A DNA stretch of 64,000 bases from Glandiceps talaboti (Eukaryota > Hemichordata > Enteropneusta > Spengelidae): contig NC_135552.1 of the NCBI RefSeq assembly GCF_964340395.1, positions 19,608,181 through 19,672,180 on the forward strand, read 5' to 3'. Each line of letters opens with the position of its first letter. Within the stretch, counting starts at the first letter, position 1. Below, piece after piece: positions 1 to 14,100 of this stretch. A program made the translations under genes and the position numbers. The notes below the pieces were generated by a model that ran no database searches, was not told the DNA's origin, and saw nothing but the letters and a program-made list of their open reading frames with translations.

Positions 1-34
1 CATACATACATACATACATACATACATACACACA
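1..34. repeat. (CATA)n microsatellite
   Basis: Perfect tetranucleotide repeat at the left edge of the window, probably continuing to the left. The same motif recurs at 11013-11090. Confidence 0.9.
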
Positions 35-555
35 TATTTATGATTATTGTGGCTTTCAATTATTTACGTGACAGGAAATTAGCAGTCATGTTCTCTGTTT
101 TGGTAACAACGCTTCTTCCAAATAGTATGTAATAATCACGTGAAAGTCACATGATAATTCAGTAATGTCATATGTTGTGTTTGGAACTTTGCAAGTAGAG
201 TAGCTCGTAGGAAGATAACAAGCTCATAATTTATATGTAATATTTTAAATTTATGATGTAGCAGATATGTCGTGTTTTGGGACTTTGTAAGAGTGGTTTG
301 TAGGAAGTTAACAAGCTATCAATTCATAATTTATACATAATATGTGAAATTTATGATGTGGTATTATCTGAAAGTAATGTAATATTTTCTTAATACATTG
401 CCCATCAATTCTAAAATTTGATGAATTATTAAACATATAGGGTGATTGATGTCTGAATCGTTACGGTATAACATCTATATATAATGCTACGGATTTCCCA
501 GCAGGTTTTATGGAGCATTTTATGAGTAATCACTGACGCAGTGTTTACACATACA

Positions 556-905
556 TACAACCCGTTTCAAATTACCATTCATCGGCTTTTGTTTGATACA
601 ACTTTGCAGAAACCAATAAGAAACTGCACATATTGCACTGTAAGATGACAACATTGCACGAATACAGTCTCTTTCAACATTTTGTCTAAATGACATGAAC
701 TAAGGTGCCACCATGCAGACATCGATCAAATGCAGATGTCACAGCATTGGCGTCGGCGTGTCTGCATTTAGCTAGTTGTAGTACATATAAATGGTTTACT
801 TCATAATAGATATAATGGAGCAAGAAATGCGATCTTGCTGTTTCTTATTGGTTTCTGCCTCTGGTTGTATCAGAGTCGTTGAACGATAATTTGAAACGGG
901 TTGTA
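556..905. mobile_element. Tc1/mariner-like MITE
   Basis: The two ends are long imperfect inverted repeats. Both begin CAACCCGTTTCAAATTA and share a further inner inverted block around GCAGAAACCAATAAGAAAC (left about 611-630, right about 838-858). Each outer end is flanked by TA, as expected for a Tc1/mariner-type target duplication (556-557 and 904-905). The roughly 346-bp element has no coding capacity. The superfamily is inferred from the TA flanks alone. Confidence 0.75.
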
Positions 906-2555
906 TATTATAATGTAACAAAGAAAACTATTGTTTCAGTCTCTTTGCAATACACGACTTCTATGGAATGAAATCAACAAGATTATTCAAATCATTTAAA
1001 ACATGTACTCTCCAGGTGTGTGCATTACTAGTTTATTGAGCAATCACTTTGTGTCTAAAGAGAATGGACGCAATATATCACGGATGAGACTCTTATGTGT
1101 GACAGTCCTACGTGTGACAATCCTACTTGTGACATGGCAGTGCGGCGGCAAGTCTTTAAGAAGTGGGATGTAATCGATTGGGTAATTAATATTAACGTCA
1201 GACTGTTTCATCTCTGTCAGTTCCTAATGAATGGCAAACTATCGTCAATTAGTCATCGTAGGATTTGTATAGGTCTGATGTTGATCCTACGTGCAAAACC
1301 TGAACAATGAATGTACCAATTAGTCTTACATAGGGAATGAACCAAAAATCCAAAGCAGCAATTTGTAGTCCTGGTGATATTTCATTATTTGATAAGAAAT
1401 CAATCCTAAGTTACATTTTAAAGCTTTATTCACCCATGACCATGTAATACCTTCTGTGTATTTAATGTCCTCTGTCTCATCCTTGTAACGAACTTTGCAC
1501 GCTCACAACAGTATAGCTGGATAATCCTTGACGAACGAACGACTGCATGTTACATTGTAAAGGAAGTAGAAGATTTCATGTAATTATACAAAATACTAGG
1601 CTGGCGGGAGATCTGTCTCACCACGAGTACTCTAGGCTCCACTGGAAGGCAGCGCGACACATCATCATTCAACTAAATACACCAAATGAATAACTGTGCG
1701 ACATGGCCCCCGTGAATGTTATTAGCTCGTCATAGCTACGATTCATATAGCTAAACTACATTACATTTACTCGTGACGAACGTACTCATTTCCTCACAGC
1801 TTCCCTCTCATCCAGTTAAATTGCATTTCCAATTGAAACATACTTTTAATTTTTCTACGTCGTGAGTTCCGATGAATTCGCATATTTACTCAGAAGAATT
1901 CTCCAAAGATGATTGAAAAAATATAGAAATTTTCGATTCCCATTAAAGTTACATAAATTATGTTACCCTATTTACCTAGCGTGTAGTCTTTACATTATCA
2001 AGTGGGATCCTCCTTACGTAGACCCTCATTGAAATACTGTAATGTCGATGCCCTTCGAAATGCTTCTGATGACCAAATTAACGTCGACGTCGAGTTTGAC
2101 AGAATAACATCTTGATAGAGAGTCGGGCTTTTTAAAACACAACAAAATAGAGTTGGCGTAAAAGCGATTTACCATGTCTTTTGATGTTCAATATTAATTT
2201 GCCGTAACGAAATAATCATTTCCTTCGTTCTTAAAATGGTTAAGTGGCTGCTATTATAAAGAATAATCGCTAACCTGGATATACAGATCTTTCCCAGGAA
2301 TTGAAATAAATAGTAGGGGTTTCCATGGTTACAACTAATATAGATGTAAATCTGTTCGGCTAAAATTGTATTATAGAAGTGTTGAAAACTACAAACGGAT
2401 GTATATTTCTTACGATAACAAAGTAATATCAGCTCCTTTAAAATTATGACTTTGTTTTGTGATAAAGTTGGACCTTTATTCATTCTGATACGAAATTCCC
2501 TATATGTCTAAAGCACATGAAAAAGTCAAGGTATCAAGAATGTTGATACTAGTAA
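906..2555. other. Gene-poor stretch, no gene recognised
   Basis: Only short open frames without recognisable domains are present. A small cluster of CCTACGTGTGACA-like repeats lies at about 1093-1135. No splice-flanked coding exon, RNA gene or transposon terminus was recognised. Confidence 0.5.
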
Positions 2556-2965
2556 GTCACTGTGTATACACGGATACTTTAACCAAGTATGTGGTCGTAT
2601 CATGGGAACAGCGAATACACATGTATTCTTTAGGAATGCTTTACTGATTTACAATATTAACGATAATGTGAATCCATGTGAACAGCGAATAATTCTGCCA
2701 GTGTGTATACACGAATGTTTTAACCAAGTATACAGTCGTATCCATGTGAGCAGTGAATAATTGTATGCTTTTCGAATGTTTCAACCACGTATATCATTGT
2801 ATCCACGTGAGCAATGAATAACTCTCTGTATGCTTTACGAATGTTTTAACGTTGCAGTATATTATTATTATTGTGTTCATGGTGTGCAGTGAATAACTCC
2901 GTATGCACATGAATGTTGTAAAACAAGTTTTATTATTGTGTCCATATGAGCAGTGAATAAATGTG
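2556..2965. repeat. Degenerate minisatellite, about 65-80 bp unit
   Basis: About five or six diverged copies of a unit built from 'GTATACACGAATGTTTTAACC' variants followed by 'GAGCAGTGAATAA'. The GCAGTGAATAA or GCGAATA core is visible near 2610, 2685, 2750, 2812, 2888 and 2950. Confidence 0.75.
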
Positions 2966-4977
2966 TGGTGATAATTGGACAAAGTAATTGTAATCAGATG
3001 TGCTGTCAATGATTACTTGACTAATCTCACTGATATCAATGTCACTTTAATGATACCGCTCACAATTCACATCATCCGTAGATCCTCATGGCAAACAGCA
3101 GTGCGTTGTACGTGGGGTGCTGACAGACGCTTTGTACTACAATTAGATGTATGTATACATTGCGTTCACTATCCACTCAGGGCATTTCGTGTACCTATCA
3201 AAACTTTGCCTGTCGTTTCATTAGCCATATGTTTACAAGTTACATAGTGTTTCGTTGCGAATTACTAAATAGTTTGCATATGATAAATATTCTGTAACCG
3301 TTATAGAATGGTGTGGTTATTCTGTATTCATATTGTGATATTCTCATATAATTCCAACGATTTAAAAGTGTTAAAGTCTGATTAGCAACTGGTTAATCTC
3401 TCGCCAGGAATTCGTATACGATTATCCAAGCACGTTATGATATGAGTACCAAATGGTAAAACGTAATTGTCTGTTATAAATCCTCTTTGTGTATGCATAC
3501 TCAATCACCTCTGTTCACGACATGTTCAAGCCAGAATTCCTCCTACATGAGTTTCAATGTACATTATTTTATCATTTACACTGTGACTCTACCTTGAAAA
3601 GGGGAGGGGAATGGCTTTAGTTGCGGTCTGTCATGTAAATATTGTAAAACAGTATAGTCAAACTTAGTGACGTCACTTAAACATATTTTGTATTTGGCAC
3701 AAATGCTGATTACCATATGGAGGTAACCTTACTGTAAAATGACCATCTGTCACCACTATGTATGGTATGATTAAAACTGAGAAGTTGACTTACTGCAAGC
3801 CTAGACAGTCTCCCTCCACTGTCTATGCTGTAAGTCTGTGTTTCTCATCTAAAACTAAATGATGCGTGGTGAATGTTGCAATACTGTGAGAAGGTTAAAC
3901 TGTTGGAATAGAACACTGCATTAGTATTATGGTTATCTAAAGGTACAGATTTTAAGAATTGCAATGTTTATATCAAGATGTATACTGTTAAGACTTTGGA
4001 GTCAAATCTATGATAGTAGAGGGCCTACGCGTTTAGTTTTAATAGCAGAGATTGATCTTGGTCATCAAATAATATAAACAAATATTTTCTTCCTCTCGAA
4101 TGTCATGTAGCTTCACATGAATAGAATGATGAGCCATGATCAATACTCCATGATGCGTTCGGTTTTACTTGCCTTTATGTATGCCCTTATAAGACAAGGT
4201 GATTGTGATCCGTGTTAATGTGTTTGAATTGTCACTGTCATAGAGTTAATATGGTGTGTCAGTAAACCCTAGAATATGCAGTGAAACATCTGTAGATTGT
4301 AGCATCCAACCTATGGATCGTTTACAGTGATAGTCATATACAATGTGTCCATGCTCGATCACATGAGACAAGAGAGGATGATTGTATTGGGGTTAGATTT
4401 CATGACATTTTGGTTTGTTTGCATGCAATATAATGAATCGCAAGTGACAAGCATACCTTAACAATGCATGCAATGGGGAATATCACCCACTCATATATGT
4501 ATACAGACTGGCATCTGGTTTGATTTATGCGAACAGGTGAGTGAGATAGATATCGCATATGCAATATTGACGTATTACGGGGTCGATCATGTACGCTGTC
4601 TTAACTCAGAGGTGTGCTTTAATATTCCCTCGTTATTTAAATTTTAAAGATTGGTGTACTAAATGCTCCATTATTAACCCAGGGGTATACATCACAAGAA
4701 TGCTATGGCAATAAGTCAAAGGTCACGGGGTCGGAGACAGCTTGCCATCAAAAGGGTGTGGATTATAGATACACGTCTACTCTAACATCGGATAAATTTG
4801 TCACATATAAACATTTGGGATTTTTAGCAAATTCGTTTATTTCTATTCGTGATTGTGTATAAATGTAATCTCTGATCAGAAAAAAATAAATGCTTTAGCC
4901 TGTCACAGGAGATCAGATTTTCTATGCGCATACCACAAAAAAGTTGTGTTCAAGTTTAAAATAGTACCATTATTTTT
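2966..4977. other. Gene-poor stretch, no gene recognised
   Basis: I see only short frames without known motifs here. No exon, RNA gene or clear transposon end was identified on either strand. Confidence 0.45.
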
Positions 4978-5714
4978 CGGGTCGACTTGTGGGTCAGTGG
5001 GTCAAAGTGCGGGTCAATTTGCTGGTCGTAAGTAAATGCGTTCACTGATTAATTTATGTCTTTGTGTAAGATTATTAAGTAGGAAATGCATGCATGGATT
5101 TCCGAATTCTAATTACTTATTTGAGACCTGTAGGCTAACTATTATTACTTTCTTGAGACCCACGTGTCTAGGCTTTGAATAAGAAATAAACTTTACCAGT
5201 CCCGCAAATACATGTACCCACTCTGATCACTTTACTTTCTACTTATCGTAGACCATTAGTTCGTTAAATGTTGGCACACTGCATATGTTGTTATTTTGGG
5301 TTTAATAAACAACTTATTGCAATGACTGTGGTTTTCATTTCATCGACTGTAGATTGGCTAAAGACATTTTGAATCTTATAGAATTACAATAAGAGATTAA
5401 GAGATAAATGTTATATGATATTTCCAAATTTAAAGAAGCCCATGGAGCAGATCCTTATGTTTCTATATTTTTAAAGTTAGTCTAAGTATAGAACCAGCAG
5501 TGGCCCACTGGTCCAGAAGTGAGATTTTGGTAATTACGTGTTCAATTTGATCCAAAGACTATATTCAAAAATTGTGTAAGATGTTGACCCGCACGTTGGC
5601 ACATGAATCAACAGCGACATGCAAATTGACCAGCACATTGGCCCGCAACCCGCAAATTGACCCACAGCCCGCAAATCTGCAAGCATATTGACCCGCAAAT
5701 CCACAGCTACCCAC
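4978..5714. mobile_element. Fold-back element with repeat-built arms (element 1)
   Basis: The left arm (about 4978-5030) holds several copies of a GGGTCAATTTGC-like motif. The right arm (about 5580-5714) holds many copies of the complement, GACCCGCAAATTGACC. The centre is unique AT-rich DNA without an ORF. The inverted arms made of short tandem repeats mark it as a non-autonomous fold-back type transposon. Exact ends and target duplication are not resolved. Compare 8668-9240 and 25168-25868. Confidence 0.55.
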
Positions 5715-6126
5715 ATACTAGTTACACACTATACTCTTTAAAATCCCTTTACATTTATCAATTGATCATACAAACAGTCGTCAACTTGAAGTAATATAAA
5801 TTAAGAAAGATATTCTTGCACAAAAAAGACTTAAACGCACCCTTTCAACAAATTTCCAAATGTGAATTATCTCAATTACATCGTTTAAGCATAGTATTTA
5901 CTGATATCATTCTCCTATACTATCTTCAATTGACGTTTTACTTTCAAGAAACGAAAGGTGTGATGTCATTTTATTTCTGCAAAGTAGAAATTAATCATTC
6001 CGTTATCTTATGCTAGACCATGTATTCCTTTAATAGACCGAATAAACAGTCTATTGTAATTAGTTCCACACAGAAGTCATTATTATCAACCTTGCATTGC
6101 GCGGCATCTATAAAACCATAGACCCG

Positions 6127-6183
6127 CCACCAACGTTGGTGGAGAGTCAATGATAACCCCTCAGACCACTATAATTGGTCTGA
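6127..6183. other. Pair of short perfect hairpins
   Basis: A perfect 16-bp palindrome, CCACCAACGTTGGTGG (6127-6142), is followed by TCAGACCA/TGGTCTGA arms around a 7-nt loop (6161-6183). No RNA family was recognised. It could be part of a decayed MITE. Confidence 0.5.
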
Positions 6184-6769
6184 GATAAATATAACAAAGT
6201 CTGGACCAGAAGAGTCCTGGTGTACACTGACAGGATGCATCGTGGGAAGTAAGCAATATTAGGAGCTCTTCACCTCCTGAACCCTTTGTCCAAACAATAC
6301 TGAGGCTCAGATTTTAGTCAGGAGCAACTTATGACGATCACGAACTACCTAAGCGTGAACTTTATATTCGAAAACACGTAAAATAAACTTACATCGAGAT
6401 CCTTTTACGAATAAATTTACTACCTACCTGAGGGCGCACAGCTGGCACAAATTGTTTGAATCGAAGATAATATGTACAATTACTAAGTCAGGTAAACAAT
6501 ATCGATTTACACTCCCCACGGGTAAAATTCGACGTTGTTTTCTGAAATGAAATTTGACCATACCCGGGACCATACCGGATAAAACGGAAACGACATTTGA
6601 TTGCATGATCCTTCATCATTTAGAACGCATCACTATATTACTTCCTGCTTTCATTTACAGTTTTTTTAAGTCCTTCGAGGTCCATTAGAGAATAGATATT
6701 CGATTTCTCAAAACTGCAGTAATGGAGTAATATTTTTTAACGACAGTAAGGCTTACTTAAACACTGAGG

Positions 6770-7002
6770 TATATTATGATACTAACAACAAAATTGATAT
6801 TTACTTAAGGCCATACTTAAAAAGATGGTTTATATTGCTAGCAAAGAAATTGAATTTTGCATAGCCCTGACGACCATATTGATAGCTATGTTATGATGCT
6901 ATCAAATTTGATATTTACTGACGTTCATATTGATAGATCTGTTGGCAGTCAATAAAATTTGATATTTTCTGACGATAACATTGATAGCTATGTTATGATG
7001 TG
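6770..7002. repeat. Degenerate tandem repeat, about 65-75 bp unit
   Basis: Three or more imperfect copies of a unit containing AAATTTGATATTTACTGACG and ATTGATAGCTATGTTATGATG (about 6870-6910, 6915-6950, 6955-7002). It is non-coding. Confidence 0.6.
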
Positions 7003-7709
7003 TGATTCAACATTAGAGTTACTCCAGTCTGTGTACATGACAGTACTATATATTTCAGCTGAAATTCGCTTTTTGTTAATTTCATCATTGACAGACTATG
7101 ATTTGATCAGTAAATCTCACTTTACTCTTGTTATAGTCGGTGTGTGTTACTGGATAATATTGAAGACTGTGTCAGGTGTAAAATCTATCCGAAATTAATT
7201 AATAATACATGAACTGTTGAAATAATGGTTAAAATTAGCCTTTCAATGCATGTAGCAATCAGAGTGTGTAGATGAGAATGGTAGATAGGCAGACAGTGAT
7301 CTGATTGATTTCCTCGGATGCCAAGGTCATCCAGTACTTCAAGTTCACCGAGACGTGACACAGAATGGTTAATATGTTCACTGTGATGCATACGTCAAAT
7401 TATATGAAGGCATTGTTTTCACTATTATTAAGTCTAAAGTTAAGTTTGAAAATGTCAAAAGGAGAGTAAACTTAAGAAAAGTGTCATGGACATTTTGGCG
7501 AAGAAATTATTTCACACAACGAGGGGGGGGGGGTAATAGAGTGGAGAGATGATATATTTAGGTAGTCATTTTGAAGTAGGAAATATATATTTTAATGATT
7601 TTAGATTAGCTTATGAACCCTCTTTTTTTCTTGATTTAAACGACAAAAATAAAGTACATGTAATATCACAAGTAAGCGTACTGGGTTCTGAGGAGGGCCT
7701 ACCAGTCCA

Positions 7710-7783
7710 GCTTGCAGACGGAGTGCGATTTCGGTTCTCACAAAGGAGAGGGACTTTGTCGGAATCGAGTCCAGTCTGCAAGC
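7710..7783. other. Imperfect 74-bp hairpin
   Basis: Perfect 10-bp arms GCTTGCAGAC/GTCTGCAAGC, extended by a mostly complementary inner stem. A related GCTTGCAGACG sequence with GCAAGC at its far end occurs at about 8524-8608 in JMJD6 intron 1, so this looks like a small dispersed fold-back repeat on both sides of JMJD6 exon 1. Confidence 0.5.
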
Positions 7784-8193
7784 ACCTATTTTGTTCTTTT
7801 CTGTGCCGATATGGCATAGCAAAGTCATGAAAGTGCATATAGCTAGTTTTTTCTTATTCAAACTATTTAATGAACTCCTCGTATACTACACATCCAGTGG
7901 ACTTAAGCTTGTCACCGCAGTGCTACCACAGCCAAGAGAAATACACGTTCATTTTCTTGTCAGGTGGATCATTGACAATAGCGCCCCCGCTCAGCGGTTG
8001 TCATCGAGTTATGAAACAACAACAAACACACACGTTAGGTTGACGAAGGTCGTACGAGAGGCGCCGTTTTTCACACTTTTGCTAAAATTTCGAAAGAGTG
8101 ACAGAAAAATAAGACGAGAGGTGGACTGAAAACATAGCTTATAAGATTCACCTGCGAGAAGAGAAGACGTTTGACCAACTTTGGATCCATAGA
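7784..8193 (+). promoter_or_regulatory. Presumed JMJD6 5' flank and 5' UTR
   Basis: The DNA just upstream of the JMJD6 start is richer in CpG than its surroundings (for example 7980-8075) and has no TATA box at a useful distance, as is common for housekeeping promoters. The transcription start cannot be placed from sequence. I did not recognise a divergent partner gene on the minus strand. Confidence 0.35.
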
Positions 8194-11100
8194 ATGGACC
8201 ATCGAGCGCGTAAGAGAATAAGGGAAGCCAAGAAAATTGCTCGTCCAGGTTAGTTGATGCTGAGTGAAACGCACGTTGTGACTACATATATGAGAACACA
8301 GTGATAAAATAATGTTAAAAGTGAAATTTTAGTAGTGACCTGCTAAGTGTCACACTTATGCAAAGCAAGAGGACGAATTACCCAGCTCTGAGGCGGGTTT
8401 TTAATGTAACCCCCATAAGCGTGTTTATACAAAACATTTTATTACTTGATGTACATGTCTGTAGCATGCCGCAGTGCCAGTAGTACTACTACTAGTAGTA
8501 CATCGCTGCTCTAGCGTTGTCCTGCTTGCAGACGTGGGTTTAAGTCGGGACCCGATTCTGACAATATCCCCTTTTGAAAAGCGAGTCCCGTATTCCGCAA
8601 GCAAGCATGACTGCTACTAGTGCTACGTATATACAGCTATATACTACAGTAACAGTATTACTACTACGGTTACCAGTCATAACGTCCCCGGGTCAAAACG
8701 TCCCCGGGTCAAAACGTCCCCGGGTATGACCAAAACGTCCCCGGGTCAAAACGTCCCCGGGTCAAAAACGTCCCCGAGTCAAAACGTCCTCGGGTATGAC
8801 CAACATTTAACCAAGAGACTTGACTGTGTAACAGTTTCCGTTCCTTCCCTAAAACACGGTCAAGTATCGATGCCCATATTCCGAACCATTTTCTGTTCGT
8901 GATTTACATGCTCATTTTCATAAAAATTGGAGGACTTTTACGACCTCAAATCTGTCTGATTTCCCGTAAATAAAGTGATGGTTGCCCAAGACAATGATTA
9001 CGCATAAACGTATTTTGGGCACCTGAGGTGGGTACGCATTCACATTACTGTATTGTGATGTAAGAAATAGTAAGAAATAAGGATATAATGTAACACACAC
9101 ATACACTCACACACAAATAGTTTGGGTCGAGGAAAATGGAAAGACGGGGACGTTTTGACCTGGGGACGTTTTGACCCGGGGACGTTTTGACTTATGGAAA
9201 CTGGGGACGTTTTGACCCGGGGACGTTTTGACTGGATACCACTACTACCAGTAGTACTACAATACCGAAATAACACATGCAAATGGGTCATGTATACATT
9301 ACAGATACTGAGATAGCAATCTCGTTAATAATGTCTTTGTTACTGTAAGTACACTTGTCAGTTACAGTAACTGCTAAGACATTATGTTGTATATTGTATG
9401 ATAAGTCCTCACTAATTATATACAAGTAACATTAGTGGAAAGTTGAATTAAGCAGTGTTAGTAATAGTGTCCGTACTAAAACATAGTGAATGTACATGTA
9501 GTGTCAGTATGTGACAACAGTGAATTCTATCATTTGTATTTTGACTACAGTAATAGTTTATTATTTGTATTTTTACTACGGTAATAGTTAGCTTGTCTGA
9601 CTTGAATGACTTCCAAATGATTAAGACACTTTCCAACCCAATAATGAGATATGGATTTAATTCAAATTAATTAAGCCAACCTGTTGCCACAGTTATCCAC
9701 AGCACTCCATTCCATTCAGATGTATGTGTACACCAAACCCCATCTATGACATATACGAGCTTCATCATTCTTACAAAAAATGTTTATTATTTACTTCTTC
9801 CAAATCCAAGAATTAAAAGAGAGACAGGACTGGTACAAACTAAACTATCACAAACTACTTGACCTGTCTCCTGATGCTGTTCCTGATCATGTGGAAAGAG
9901 TTGATGCAACAAAATTCAGCACAGAAGAATTCATAGAACAGTACGAGAAACCATTAAAACCTGTCGTTATTTCCAATGATCAATTAGAGTGGAGGGCTAC
10001 CGAAAAGTGGACTGCAAAGGTAAATATAATACTTTTAATCTGTTCATGACATGACTACATTATTAGCAAGCTTATAGGTTACATATGTCTCTTGGCAGTT
10101 TTTAATGATGGAAGGATAACGGGTAAAGTCTATAGTACTGAAATCACTTCCAGATTTCAAAATAGTGAAACTCTTTGACAGTGTATTGACTGTATGTTTG
10201 ACTGAATTGTCGTTTCAAAATGAAGATGTAATATGACCATGTATGTTTTACAGTGATTGGCATTTTTAATGAAATGATATGACGTGTATGTTTTAGTCCT
10301 GTTTTTCCCAACTTATGGTTTATTGTGCAAACAAATATCCCACTGGTAGAAAGAGGATTAAGTAACTCTCATTACTCACAGTTAGTCTGTATAAACTGTT
10401 TGAGATGACAGACGGGCTTCTGTACTGATTCAGTGATCTTTAGAGTAGAACACTTCTTTACATACACACTGAAACACTCGTCGTGATTGACATATTTTTG
10501 AAGGTAAAGCACAAATAAGTGTGCATGGAATGCAAACTGTAGGGATGTGTAAGCATGTGTAACATGATGTGTAAGCTGGATGTCAGTTTACATGTAGGTT
10601 TTCTACATCATAATTCAACATTTTTTCGTCAAATGATGTCTAAAGGGGGGCACAGTTTGTAAATTTGATGATTTGAGGTTTTTGGATTATTTTACTTTTC
10701 CTTATTAGAGATGATACTTGAATCTACTATATTTGTATTCCATTTACTGAATCTGTACAAATTATATCTGATAACTGAGATATTTTCTCTTGGAATTCAG
10801 ACACGATGTAAAAATTATTCATTGATATGATTTCTTGATTTTAATTTATCTGTACGTGAGTCGAAATAGGTGCTAATAACATACATGTTTATTGCCAGCC
10901 GCATTACACATGCACTGCTGTTATTAGATAGAATAGAGCAAACACCATAAATTTAAAACAAGGTTGTAGTGAAGTAGTTGAATACAGTGTCTAAAGCAGA
11001 GTGAGGTAGCTTTATACATACATACATACATACATACATACATACATACATACATACATACATACATACATACATACATACATACATACACACACACCCC

Positions 11101-14100
11101 CACCTCCCACCCCGCCCCCACACACATACTGTACCCTTCAAGACATAAACTAGTTTCAGTAACAAATCGTGTCACTTTAAATCAGATGGAATATTAATAG
11201 CTTTGTTAATTTTCTAGAATCTGACAAATTTGCACTCTATCATTATCTAACTTTCAGAGGTTAGCAAGGAAATACAGAAACCAGAAATTTAAGTGTGGTG
11301 AAGATAATGATGGCTATTCTGTCAAGATGAAAATGAAGTACTATGTACAATACATGGAACATAACAAAGATGACAGCCCTCTCTACATATTTGACAGTAG
11401 CTTTGGTGAGGTAAGAACATAGAGTATTTTTGGTGAGGTAAGAACAGTAGTTTTGGTGAGGTAAGAACACACATAAGTTTTGGTGAGGTAAGAACACACA
11501 GAAGTTTTGGTGAGGTAAGAACACAGTAGTTTTGGTGAGGTAAGAACACAGTAGTTTTGGTGAGGTAAGAACACACAGTAGTTATGTTTTTATCTATATA
11601 TTCACTTTTGACTACCATGCATGTCTCTGTTTGATACAATAATACTTTGACAACGTTCTTTAGCCTCTATTTGTGTTTAAGACTTTGGCAAAATATTGTC
11701 AAGTGAAAGCTGTATTTCAATGTCAGATGTATACATATATGATTATTCACAGTATGGTATATCAGGCAAAGATGTTACTCTGGTAATTGAGCCTTCAGTT
11801 TTCTAAGATAGACACAAATTAAAACTATTGTCACAACATGTTGATACAAAAGTGATGAGCTACGAAATGGCCGTTTGTTTAAATACAGTCTCAGTAGGGA
11901 GCAGTATGCCCTCTAAGCCAATTTGACGTGACACTGACACACACAATTTCAAGTGATGCACCAAAATTTATTGTTCCCCTATCTCTTACTATGTGGTGAC
12001 TGGTGACTTCCCAGTTTTTCTCATTTTGACTCACAACAATAAAATTTGACTATCATTAGAGGGCACACTGGTAGGAAGGCTTCACACAGTTTTATTGACA
12101 GAATTCCTTGGACTTGCTGTGTACTGTTTTAGTACTTCCAATGTTTACACTATCTTGATCACAGGGTGATTACAATCACATCAACAGAGGAACTGCTATC
12201 ACCCACTTGTGCAATCTACCACATTGAAGAACATTAGATTTACATGTAGTGTGCGGCTATCTTAGTAAACTGAAGACTTGATTGCCAAGGTCCTAAGCTA
12301 GCAGTAAACCAGTACTATAATAGTGCCACCAAACAGTGATTTCAATGAGGTAAATAAATTAACTGGAGTGCCATTCATTCAAACAGCCATGGAGAAATTG
12401 CTTTTATTTGTATACTTCACAGCATCCAAAAAGAAGAAAACTTTTACGTGATTACCATATACCAAAGTATTTTGAAGACGATTTATTTAAATATGCCGGT
12501 GAGGCGAAACGACCGCCATATAAATGGTTTGTGATGGGACCAGCAAGATCAGGGACAGGAATCCACATAGACCCACTTGGTACCAGTGCATGGAATGCCT
12601 TGGTAGTCGGACATAAAAGGTAAATTTTGAATTTTATGGGAATCCACAAAGACTCATTTGGGGTACCAGTGCATGGATTCTATGGGAATCCACATATACC
12701 CACTGGGTATCAGTGAATGAAATCTATGGGAATCCACATAGATCCACTGGGTGCCATGCAGTGAATGGATTCTTTGGGAATCCACATAGATCCACTGGTG
12801 GATTCTATGGGAATCCACAAAGATCCACTGGGTGCCATGCAGTGAATGGATTCTTTGGGAATCCACATAGACCCACTGGGTACCAGTGCATCAAATGCCT
12901 AGGTAGTTGGACACAAAAGGTACATTTTGAATTCTATGGGAATCCACATAGACCCACTGAGTATAGTTTCAGTTATGCATCTCTGTGTCTCTTGCCTCGT
13001 ACAAGAGAAAATTAAAATTATGTATGTCACCACTTTACAGTAGACAATAGCGCTTGTTTTGCAATTCAGATAAGCTTCAAATAATGTTCCCATCGTGGGA
13101 ATGAGGGAGTGCATGTGCCACTGATCCTGCTTTGTGGTGTTGATTTGTTTGTTTTTCTCACCCACCATGCAGGAAAATGATATTTTCATGTTTACTGCCA
13201 AGTTTCAAGTCTGTATACCTAGCTCACAAATACTACCTTGGTATTCAACTTTTTAGAGTACCTTGTTGATTTGATGAGTTGTATGGCAGATATTGACTCC
13301 TTTTGTTGTTTGGCAACTATGAATGAATTAATCTCTAAACACCACCATCCCCTACCCCAACACTTTGCTTTGTGTCATTTGATAGTACTTGGTAGTGTGA
13401 TAGAAATTCCATCCAAACTTTGATATCATGTATTGTCTTGCCAGGTGGTGTATGTTCCCAACTCACACTCCTAAAGAATTAGTCAAACTGCGACCTGGAG
13501 AGGGCGGTCAACAGCGAGATGAAGCAGTCACATGGTTTAGAATAGTCTATCCAAGAACACAGTCTCCTTCCTGGCCAAAAGACTGTCAACCTGTGAGTGA
13601 TATTGTAAATTCTAATTTAGTCATACATCAATTCATGTAGTGTGTCTCTAACAAGATAGTTGGGAAATTTCCAATGTTAGTTTTGAATTTTGTCTGAAAT
13701 ATTGATATCATGGCTCAGATTCACTTTTCATTTATACTTACAAAAAATAAGAATAAAAAAATCATTACAGAAATGTCACCTTCATAGATGCAGAACAGTG
13801 CACATCCAATACTATTAATGCCAGTACTATTGTACAATTACCCAATAGAGACAGTATTTTAGTTTGTCTTAAAATGGCCGTATGGATGAGGAGTGGATAT
13901 TTATTTTGGATTTTTAATTTATAAAACAATTTTATCATGGCTTCCTACTTGCAAAATCAATGTGAGACAATATATGCCAAGGCTTGTTTGTAACTCAATC
14001 AATATTGGAAATAGCTAAAAAATGTGTAAAAAAGTTTGTTATTGCATATACATTAACAAAAAAATTACACAGTTATCATTCTTTTGCAATTTATTTAGTT

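Noticed and set aside
1095-1310. 71-codon frame with repeated Cys-Asp-(Ser/Asn)-Pro-Thr
   Set aside because: The repetition comes from a short CCTACGTGTGACA tandem; there is no signal peptide or supporting exon structure.
6127-6183. Possible structured RNA gene
   Set aside because: The hairpins are short, no known RNA motif or promoter is present, and the DNA around them is transposon-rich.
7791-8129. 112-codon open frame just upstream of JMJD6
   Set aside because: No recognisable domain. It overlaps the likely JMJD6 promoter and 5' UTR and lacks a splice or homology argument.
11401-11580. A CRISPR-like look (short repeats with even spacing)
   Set aside because: The spacers are not unique, the host is a eukaryote, and the unit is plainly the JMJD6 exon-3 end with its donor.
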